A stretch of DNA of 13,351 nucleotides, taken from an uncultured Collinsella sp. Its GTDB lineage: Bacteria > Actinomycetota > Coriobacteriia > Coriobacteriales > Coriobacteriaceae. The position numbers and the translations under genes were made by a program. The stretch is from NCBI GenBank assembly GCA_900757465.1, contig CAAENY010000047.1:1-13351 (forward strand), read 5' to 3'. Within the stretch, counting starts at the first letter, position 1; each line of letters starts with the position of its first letter. Shown here in pieces: positions 6,959 to 11,692 of this stretch. The notes below the pieces were generated by a model. The model had not been told where the DNA came from and did not search any database. It was given only the letters and a program-made list of their open reading frames with translations.

Positions 6959-7960
6959 ATGACAAATTGCAAACGATATAAGGTGGCCGCGATTGACCTG
7001 GGGACGGTTTCGTCGCGGCTGGTGCTGGCCCAGGTCGAGGGCGGGGCGATCGTGGAATCGTCCAAGCATACCGAGATTACCGACTTGGGCGAGGGCGTGG
7101 ACGCGACGGGGCGCTTTTGCGAGGCGGCCGTTGAGCGCGTGCTCGCTGCGTGTCGGATGTTTGTGGACGAGGCCCGTGCCTTTGGGGCTGCGTGCGTCTG
7201 CACCACGTGCACGAGCGCCGCGCGCGATGCGTCCAACGCCGCCCTGCTACTGGGCGGACTGCGCGATCTGGGGCTTGAGCCACAGGTGATTCCGGGAGAG
7301 GTTGAGGCGCGCCTGACATTTTTTGGCGTGGCGCACGACTTTGCTGGCGAGCGCATTATCGTCGCCGATTCGGGCGGTGGCTCCACGGAGCTCGCGACGG
7401 GCGTGTACGCGCCGGAGCGCGGAGTCTTTGCGCTGGAGGGAACGCGCTCGCTGGACATCGGCTGCCGCCGCGTGACCGAGCGGTTTTTCTCGGCACTGCC
7501 GCCGTCGACGAACAAGCTTGCGGCTGCCGCCGCGTGGGCGGGCGAGCAGTTCTCCGCCTATTTTGAGGGCCTGCCCAGCGACTTTGAGCGCGCCGAGCGC
7601 CTCGTTGCGGTGGGCGGTACCGTCACCACGCTCGTGGCGCTGGTCCACGAACTGGAGCCGTACGACTCGAGCTTTGTGCACCTGCGCGAGCTTTCGCTGG
7701 ACCAGGTTTCGGCCGCTATCGAGCGCATGTCCACGTTGGACGTGGAGGGCATCGCCGCGCTGCCGGGCGTGCAGCCCAAGCGCGCGGGCGTGATTCTCGC
7801 TGGCGCCGTGGTGATTCGCGAGCTCATGCGAGCCGGCGGCTACGACACGCTCACCGTAAGCGAGAACAGCCTACTCGCTGGCATGGTCGCCACCATCAAC
7901 GAGGTTCTCGACGGCGCGACTCCCACCATCGCCTGGACCCCCAGCCTCAGCGCCCTCTAA
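6959..7960 (+). CDS. Ppx/GppA-family phosphatase (exopolyphosphatase-like)
   Basis: This is a 333-residue member of the actin-like (ASKHA) Ppx/GppA family, which removes terminal phosphate from polyphosphate and/or the 5' phosphate of pppGpp. Motifs are AAIDLGTVSSRLVLA (about 10-24, first phosphate loop), TCTSAARDASN, IPGEVEARLTFFGV with the catalytic glutamate region, VADSGGGSTEL (second phosphate loop) and VAVGGTVTTLVAL (adenosine region), ending near SENSLLAGM. It is short, containing only the two-lobed catalytic core and no C-terminal HD-like domain, as in actinobacterial homologues. The start at 6959 has a strong GGAGGGGAG site (6944-6952). The FtsB-like then ppx order, 28 bases apart, suggests co-transcription. 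Ppx and GppA activities cannot be separated from sequence alone. Confidence 0.88.
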   Translation: MTNCKRYKVAAIDLGTVSSRLVLAQVEGGAIVESSKHTEITDLGEGVDATGRFCEAAVERVLAACRMFVDEARAFGAACVCTTCTSAARDASNAALLLGGLRDLGLEPQVIPGEVEARLTFFGVAHDFAGERIIVADSGGGSTELATGVYAPERGVFALEGTRSLDIGCRRVTERFFSALPPSTNKLAAAAAWAGEQFSAYFEGLPSDFERAERLVAVGGTVTTLVALVHELEPYDSSFVHLRELSLDQVSAAIERMSTLDVEGIAALPGVQPKRAGVILAGAVVIRELMRAGGYDTLTVSENSLLAGMVATINEVLDGATPTIAWTPSLSAL

Positions 7961-7962
7961 AT

Positions 7963-8031
7963 AAGTTGCGGTGAAATACGGACTACAATCGCCCTTTCGG
8001 GCACCAAACAGTCCCTATTCCACCGCAACTC
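7963..8031. repeat. 69-bp fold-back element, copy 2
   Basis: The left arm starts AAGTTGCGGTGAAATA at 7963, two bases after the ppx stop codon; the right arm ends at 8031, where the last expected T is C. Arms 7964-7984 and 8010-8030 pair over 21 bp with two mismatches. The interior has its own small hairpin, GCCC-TTTC-GGGC (7991-8002), and AAACA at 8006-8010, the same position as in the other copies. It sits between the convergent ppx and ATPase genes. Confidence 0.85.
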
Positions 8032-8044
8032 AACAGCCGGCACC

Positions 8045-8072
8045 TGGGGACAGTCCTTGCGGGGCGTCCCCA
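8045..8072. repeat. Small inverted repeat after the ATPase gene
   Basis: TGGGGAC (8045-8051) pairs with GTCCCCA (8066-8072) around a 14-base loop. It lies at the 3' end of the minus-strand ATPase gene and could help end its transcript, but there is no T-tract on either strand. The left arm with its loop (GGGACAGTCCTTG) closely resembles GGGACAGTCTTTG at 1177-1189, next to fold-back copy 1. Confidence 0.5.
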
Positions 8073-8078
8073 CAGCGC

Positions 8079-9380
8079 CTATGCCAGCTTGTCGATCTGC
8101 CCAATCTCCCAAAGCGGAATATTGACGAGCATGCCCTCGTCTCTATATGCCGCCAGGGAGCTCCTCACGCAACGCTCGAGTTTGAATTTTTCGCAGGCTA
8201 TTTTCAGACTCTTCGCTTTAAGGTTCTCTGCTGCCTTGACCTCAAGCGGAAGCACGGTTCCCGCATGGTCGATGGCAAAGTCGGTTTCGGCATTGCCGGA
8301 GGTAGAGGACCAATACGCGGGAGTTTTGTCCTGGAGCAAGAGCTCTTGCGCGACGTATTGTTCGGTCAGCGAACCTTTGAACTCGGTAAAAACAGCGGAT
8401 CCGTTAAGAACGACGGCCGGAGAGAGACCGGAGAGCGCTCCGAGGATGCCGGTGTCGATGCAGAACAGTTTGAAGCCCGAGAGGTCTTCGTAGCTCGAGA
8501 GCGGCGCCTTTAGAGCGGAAACACGTGGCACCTTATGAACGATTCCGTAGTCCGTGAGCCACTGGAGGCTTTCCTCGAAATCGCGTGCGCGCGCTCCGGG
8601 ACGAAGGGCGCCATAGACAAACTTCTTGTTCTCCTTTGCAAGCTGGCCGGGAAGGGATTTCCAAACCAACCTCATGCGCTCGACGATGCGGGCGGGTGCA
8701 TGTTTGCCAAAATCGGATTCGTAAGCCTCGATGATTTGCTGTTGAAGCCTTCGGGCTTCGATGAAGTCGCGTGTCTCGGCGAAAGTGGAGACAACTTCGG
8801 GCATACCGCCGACAACAAGGTATTCCTTGAGCAAGTGCTCGAGCTTTTCGGTAACGTTTGTTAGAAGGTTCATGTCTGCGGCAAGGATGGCGTCGGCGAG
8901 TGGGTTGCCGTCGACGGCACGAACGAACTCAGCAAACCCCATGGGACGCATGGTGAGCTGGTCGATTTTGCCGACGGGAAATGACTCGTTTTCGCGTCGG
9001 AGCGCGAGGCCCATATAGGAACTGGCTGCTACGATGTGGTATTCGGGTGCAAGCTCGTTGAAGTACTTGAGCGAGGTGATCCCGCGTGGCGCCTCTTGGA
9101 TCTCGTCGAAGATGATGAGCGTGTCTTCCGGCGTTACGGTTTGGCCACGTAGGAGTTCTATCTGGGAGATGATGCGCTTGGGGTCGAGGTTCCCATCGAA
9201 CAGCGAGCGTGTGCTCGGCTCGAGCATAAAGTCAAAACGAATGACGTTTCGATACTGCTGGCTTGCGAATTCGTTAAGAAGCCAAGTCTTTCCTGTCTGG
9301 CGGGCTCCCTTAAGCAAGAGAGGTTTGCGATTCGCCCTTGATTTCCAAGCGATAAGTTCACTCATAAGCTGTCGCTGCAT
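8079..9380 (-). CDS. AAA+ ATPase with C-terminal DUF4143 domain
   Basis: This 433-residue protein belongs to the AAA_14/DUF4143 ATPases common in gut bacteria and archaea. The N-terminal P-loop domain has Walker A GARQTGKT (25-32) and Walker B LIIFDEIQEAP (from 88), then LKYFNELAPEYHIVAASSYMG as the sensor-1 strand. A winged-helix-like middle (VERMRLVWKSLPGQLAKENKKF) leads into the DUF4143 region, ending in ETDFAIDHAGTVLPLEVKA, which resembles a PD-(D/E)XK nuclease core. The biological role is not established. The ATG at 9380 is chosen over an in-frame TTG at 9392 because GGGAGG lies just before it and overlaps the TTG. The gene is less GC-rich than its neighbours and stands alone between repeats and a tRNA, which suggests acquisition. 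Confidence 0.88.
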   Translation of the reverse strand: MQRQLMSELIAWKSRANRKPLLLKGARQTGKTWLLNEFASQQYRNVIRFDFMLEPSTRSLFDGNLDPKRIISQIELLRGQTVTPEDTLIIFDEIQEAPRGITSLKYFNELAPEYHIVAASSYMGLALRRENESFPVGKIDQLTMRPMGFAEFVRAVDGNPLADAILAADMNLLTNVTEKLEHLLKEYLVVGGMPEVVSTFAETRDFIEARRLQQQIIEAYESDFGKHAPARIVERMRLVWKSLPGQLAKENKKFVYGALRPGARARDFEESLQWLTDYGIVHKVPRVSALKAPLSSYEDLSGFKLFCIDTGILGALSGLSPAVVLNGSAVFTEFKGSLTEQYVAQELLLQDKTPAYWSSTSGNAETDFAIDHAGTVLPLEVKAAENLKAKSLKIACEKFKLERCVRSSLAAYRDEGMLVNIPLWEIGQIDKLA

Positions 9381-9403
9381 ATTGCCTCCCAACCCTCTCG
9401 GCT

Positions 9404-9474
9404 AGTATAAGGCCATTTGGGAGTTTCCATCGGAAAATGTGCGAGACAGCCACGTTTTTCCATCGGAAAATGTG
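9404..9474 (-). promoter_or_regulatory. Promoter and duplicated palindromic operator-like site of the ATPase gene
   Basis: On the minus strand a -10-like TATACT (9409-9404) precedes the ATPase start by about 24 bases. Upstream, the 18-mer TTTCCATCGGAAAATGTG occurs twice on the plus strand, at 9424-9441 and 9457-9474, offset by 33 bp (about three helical turns). Each copy contains the interrupted palindrome TTTCC-ATC-GGAAA. The nearer copy covers the place where a -35 box would be. This resembles two repressor or activator sites on one DNA face. The repeats are seen directly; the regulatory role is inferred. Confidence 0.5.
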
Positions 9475-9487
9475 GGAACACCAACCT

Positions 9488-9556
9488 AAGTTGCGGTGGA
9501 ATAGTTCCTAAATGGGCTGGTAAACTACCAAAACAGGAACTATTCCACCGCAACTT
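9488..9556. repeat. 69-bp fold-back element, copy 3
   Basis: This is the most regular copy: arms 9487-9509 and 9535-9557 form a perfect 23-bp inverted repeat (AAGTTGCGGTGGAATA core plus inner GTTCCT against AGGAAC). The interior has a TGGTA-AAC-TACCA hairpin (9518-9530) and AAACA at 9531-9535. It lies between the ATPase promoter region and the tRNA-Leu terminator repeats. Confidence 0.88.
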
Positions 9557-9565
9557 AGAGCCCCG

Positions 9566-9642
9566 CCGGCGTGTAAAAGAAACGAGCCCGCATCCCTGGG
9601 GGACACGGGCTCGAAAGCTCCATATGGTAGGGGCGGTGGGAC
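9566..9642 (-). repeat. Duplicate of tRNA-Leu 3' end and terminator (copy A)
   Basis: This 77-bp stretch matches 9762-9838 at 71 of 77 positions with no gaps. It contains, on the minus strand, the last 18 bases of tRNA-Leu including CCA (9642-9625) and a hairpin like that of the real tRNA terminator (CGAGCCCG 9583-9590 with CGGGCTCG 9606-9613, then a T-rich run). The rest of the tRNA is missing: similarity stops inside the T-arm. It may be a degenerate tandem tRNA copy or an attachment-site duplication. Confidence 0.75.
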
Positions 9643-9761
9643 GTCCGCGCATTTGCTGCGCAAATACGCACCGGCTTCGGACGCCTGTCGGCGCCCTCGC
9701 CGGCTCGCTTCGGACGCTGCGCGTCCGCTTAACGCTCGCCCCCTCGCGGGTTCGAGTCCCA
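9643..9761. other. GC-rich hairpin-rich segment between tRNA-Leu 3'-end copies
   Basis: No gene is visible here. The segment is flanked by a perfect 9-bp inverted repeat (CGGTGGGAC 9634-9642, GTCCCACCG 9756-9764). At 9748-9764 it carries, on the plus strand, a 17-base copy of the tRNA-Leu T-arm (GGGTTCGAGTCCCACCG), opposite in orientation to the real gene. It also holds tight hairpins: ATTTGC/GCAAAT around 9651-9665 and CGGACGC/GCGTCCG around 9711-9727. It looks like a rearranged tRNA-locus scar. Confidence 0.5.
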
Positions 9762-9770
9762 CCGGCATCT

Positions 9771-9809
9771 AAAAGAAGCGAGCCCGCATCCCTGAGGAAC
9801 ACGGACTCG
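9771..9809 (-). terminator. Terminator of tRNA-Leu
   Basis: On the minus strand CGAGTCCG (9809-9802) pairs with CGGGCTCG (9786-9779), with one U-G pair, followed by CTTCTTTT. It starts 11 bases after the tRNA CCA. Confidence 0.75.
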
Positions 9810-9820
9810 AAAGCTCCATA

Positions 9821-9905
9821 TGGTAGGGGCGGTGGGACTCGAACCCACAATCCTTGCGGCGAGAGATTTTAAGTCTCCTGCGTATGCCAATTCCGCCACG
9901 CCCCC
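9821..9905 (-). tRNA. tRNA-Leu (anticodon UAA)
   Basis: This is an 85-base class II tRNA with encoded CCA. The acceptor stem is GGGGGCG (9905-9899) with CGCCCCT (9831-9825), discriminator A, then CCA. The D-arm region TGGCGGAATTGGCA follows, the anticodon loop CTTAAAA gives anticodon TAA, there is a long variable arm (TCGCCGCAAGGAT region), and the T-arm is GTGGG-TTCGAGT-CCCAC. The long variable arm and A73 are leucine features. An extended -10-like TGC-TAGACT (9925-9917, minus strand) lies just upstream, so it may have its own promoter within the 31-base gap to the preceding gene. Confidence 0.96.
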
Positions 9906-9936
9906 GTGAGACTAGAAGTCTAGCACAAGCCGTCCG

Positions 9937-10560
9937 TTACGCGTTGACGGCCATCGAGTGTTGGCCCGACTTCTCCAGGAACTCCTGGAACTTGGCTTCG
10001 TCGCCCTTGTTCTGGTACTGCAGGGCCAGCAGGTACTCCAAGCGGCAGCGCTTGACCGGGTCGTCGCTGACATCCTCGAGCATGCGCTCCAGCTCGGGAA
10101 TGTCGTTGTGGCGCTTGAGGATCATCGTGTCGTACATCAGTTGGCATTCGTGCGCGACTGCCTCGGCCTGGCCGCCCTCAAAGCCCTTGATCTCGTGCAA
10201 CAGCTCTTTGGACTTTTTGCGGTCCTCCTGGCCAACGTAGTAGTTAAAGGCCTTAATCACCAGGTCGACACGCTGCATTTTGGGCAGGTTGAGCCCCAGC
10301 AGCAAATCGAACATCTCGTCGGCGCGCTTGTGGTCCTCGCGCAGCAGATAGGAGTTCAGGCGCAGGTAGTCGCGGTTGTAGCGCGGGTACAGCATGCTGG
10401 TGAGCTTGCTGTCGAGCAGGCGATCGAACTCGTCCCACTGCTTGGCAGCCATAAGCAGTTGCAGGCGCTTAAACGTGGTGCGTTTTTTGACGCTAAAGAA
10501 TACCGACACGGCGATACAGATGATAACGACGGTGGTCCAGAGTGTGCGGGAATCGGGCAT
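9937..10560 (-). CDS. Membrane-anchored helical-repeat (TPR-like) protein of unknown function
   Basis: This 207-residue protein is not assigned to a named family. An N-terminal signal-anchor, LWTTVVIICIAVSVFFSV (about 6-23), is followed by a basic KKR and an all-helical region. That region has repeated pairs of amphipathic helices resembling tetratricopeptide repeats, e.g. MAAKQWDEFDRLLDSKL, YLLREDHKRADEMFDLLLGL and YLLALQYQNKGDEAKFQEFL. It is probably anchored in the membrane as a protein-interaction scaffold. The ATG at 10560 is preferred over an upstream in-frame start because the extra N-terminus would lie in the promoter region; AGGA lies seven bases before it. tRNA-Leu follows 31 bases after its stop on the same strand. 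Function cannot be given. Confidence 0.8.
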   Translation of the reverse strand: MPDSRTLWTTVVIICIAVSVFFSVKKRTTFKRLQLLMAAKQWDEFDRLLDSKLTSMLYPRYNRDYLRLNSYLLREDHKRADEMFDLLLGLNLPKMQRVDLVIKAFNYYVGQEDRKKSKELLHEIKGFEGGQAEAVAHECQLMYDTMILKRHNDIPELERMLEDVSDDPVKRCRLEYLLALQYQNKGDEAKFQEFLEKSGQHSMAVNA

Positions 10561-10615
10561 TTCAGAGTCCTTAGTCGCTCGTAAGGCGAGCGGTATGACA
10601 ACACGTACTAGATGT

Positions 10616-10621
10616 ATTATA
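10616..10621 (-). promoter_or_regulatory. -10 box for the TPR-like gene
   Basis: A perfect TATAAT lies on the minus strand (10621-10616), 55 bases upstream of the gene start, in the divergent region shared with the PTS gene. The matching -35 position reads only TGCCAG. Confidence 0.5.
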
Positions 10622-10723
10622 CGCAGCGTGCAAGCAAACTGGCATAAAAGCGCATCGAGGCCGAGCACCATCGCTCGCTGCGGTACACTTACCTAAAGTA
10701 AACCATGAAGGGAGACATTACCT

Positions 10724-11011
10724 ATGAAGAAGATCGTTTTGGCTTGCGGTGCTGGCGCTGCTACTTCCACGCTCGTTGCCCAGAAGGTCGCCACCATGCT
10801 CGACGCCAACGGTTATGCCGGCAAGTATGAGATCGTGCAGTGCGCCATCTCCGAGGCCAAGGACGCTTGCGACGAGGGCGCCGACCTGCTGATCGCCACC
10901 ACCGTTGCCCCCGAGGGCCTTACCTGCCCGTACGTGAGCGGCGTGCCCTTCATGACCGGCATGAACCGCGTCGCTGCCGAGAAGGCCGTTCTTGACGTCA
11001 TGGCTCAGTAG
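10724..11011 (+). CDS. Orphan PTS IIB protein, galactitol/GatB type
   Basis: This 95-residue protein has the GatB-like IIB fold. KKIVLACGAGAATSTLVAQK carries the phosphocysteine C8 in the CGxGxATS loop, followed by YEIVQCAISEAKDA, ADLLIATTVAPEG and YVSGVPFMTGMN. IIB proteins take phosphate from IIA and pass it to the sugar bound by IIC. No IIA or IIC is next to it; the partner genes would have to be elsewhere, or the protein has a regulatory role. The start has GGGAG nine bases upstream. The VOC gene starts 11 bases after its stop, implying an operon. Confidence 0.85.
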   Translation: MKKIVLACGAGAATSTLVAQKVATMLDANGYAGKYEIVQCAISEAKDACDEGADLLIATTVAPEGLTCPYVSGVPFMTGMNRVAAEKAVLDVMAQ

Positions 11012-11022
11012 GCGCTGACTGC

Positions 11023-11397
11023 ATGAGTGAGCAGAACGCCAATCCGGTCGAGCTCTTTGGTATGCGCGTTGCCCATGTGGGCATTAACGCCACCGACCCG
11101 GCAGACGCCCTGGAGATCGCGGAGCTGTTCTCGGCGATGATGAGTCTGCCCGTTATCGAGACCCCGGTTTCGTACTTTAACGATTCGCTGGTCGAGGTCA
11201 TGAAGCAGAATGGTCGTGGCACCAAGGGCCACATCGGCTTTGCCGTCAACGACATCGATGCGGCCGAGAAGTGGTTTGCCGAGCGCGGGCTCGAGGTCAA
11301 CGAGGAGTCGCGCGCGCTGCTGCCCGACGGTAGCACCAAGCTCGTGTACTTTAAGCGCGAGTTCGCCGGCTTCGCCGTGCATCTGTGCCGCGAGTAG
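11023..11397 (+). CDS. VOC-superfamily protein resembling the domain fused to KDPG aldolases
   Basis: This 124-residue protein has two beta-alpha-beta-beta-beta units of the vicinal oxygen chelate (glyoxalase) fold. The first starts at VAHVGINATDPADALEIAELF and includes SLVEVMKQNGRGTKGH; the second is HIGFAVNDIDAAEKWFAERG through STKLVYFKREFAGFAVHLCRE. From memory this pattern (HxGINxxxPxDALxIAxLF and the GGFAVHL-type end) most resembles the C-terminal domain attached to some Firmicutes 2-keto-3-deoxyphosphogluconate aldolases, here as a separate protein. Together with the GatB-type IIB upstream this hints at sugar-acid or hexitol metabolism. The ribosome site is weak, so translation may be coupled to the PTS gene. 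A terminator follows. Confidence 0.75.
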   Translation: MSEQNANPVELFGMRVAHVGINATDPADALEIAELFSAMMSLPVIETPVSYFNDSLVEVMKQNGRGTKGHIGFAVNDIDAAEKWFAERGLEVNEESRALLPDGSTKLVYFKREFAGFAVHLCRE

Positions 11398-11420
11398 CGT
11401 ACAAGCTGCCATAGCTAACT

Positions 11421-11458
11421 AAAAATGGGGTAAGGCCACGTGACCTTGCCCCATTTTT
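11421..11458. terminator. Bidirectional terminator after the VOC gene
   Basis: AAAAATGGGGTAAGG (11421-11435) pairs with CCTTGCCCCATTTTT (11444-11458) with one mismatch that is a U-G pair in the plus-strand RNA. A-tract and T-tract on the two sides allow use in both directions, fitting its place between convergent genes. Confidence 0.9.
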
Positions 11459-11493
11459 AATGCCGAGAGGGTGACTGACGGGCTGCCGTAAAA

Positions 11494-11675
11494 CGAAGGT
11501 GAATGGTTTCCCGCGAAGTGAACGAGTGAAATCGAACCCCTGAAGCATCGACACTTTGGAGGCACCGTTTCCTGCGGTTTTGTCAGGTATTTCCTGCGGT
11601 TTTGGCGCCAAAAAGTGCTGATGCTTCGGGGGTCCAAAATAGGTCGTTCACTTCGCGGGAAACCATTCACCTTCG
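11494..11675. repeat. 182-bp fold-back element with perfect 32-bp terminal inverted repeats
   Basis: Bases 11494-11525 and 11644-11675 are perfect inverted copies over 32 bp (outer end CGAAGGTGAATGG). After a poorly paired 10-base stretch, complementarity resumes (ACCCC-GAAGCATC around 11536-11557 against 11612-11633), so each arm is about 60 bp. The centre holds two direct copies of TTTCCTGCGGTTTTG (11568-11582, 11590-11604), 22 bp apart. No coding frame fits and no clear target-site duplication is seen. It occupies most of the 295-bp gap between the VOC terminator and the end of the kinase gene. MITE-like by shape; identity unknown. Confidence 0.8.
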
Positions 11676-11692
11676 ATTCGTGAGAGACGCCC

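Noticed and set aside
9424..9474. CRISPR-like pair of repeats
   Set aside because: Only two 18-bp repeats with a 15-bp gap and no cas genes; better explained as duplicated operator sites.
9625..9743. A possible second, 119-base tRNA on the minus strand (GGGGGCG at 9743-9737 could pair with CGCCCCT of copy A)
   Set aside because: No D-arm, anticodon arm or complete T-arm lies between; a 7-base match in such GC-rich DNA can be chance.
9362..9872. Open frames on both strands across the tRNA-Leu region
   Set aside because: They run through the tRNA, terminators and palindromes; the translations reflect repeated non-coding sequence.
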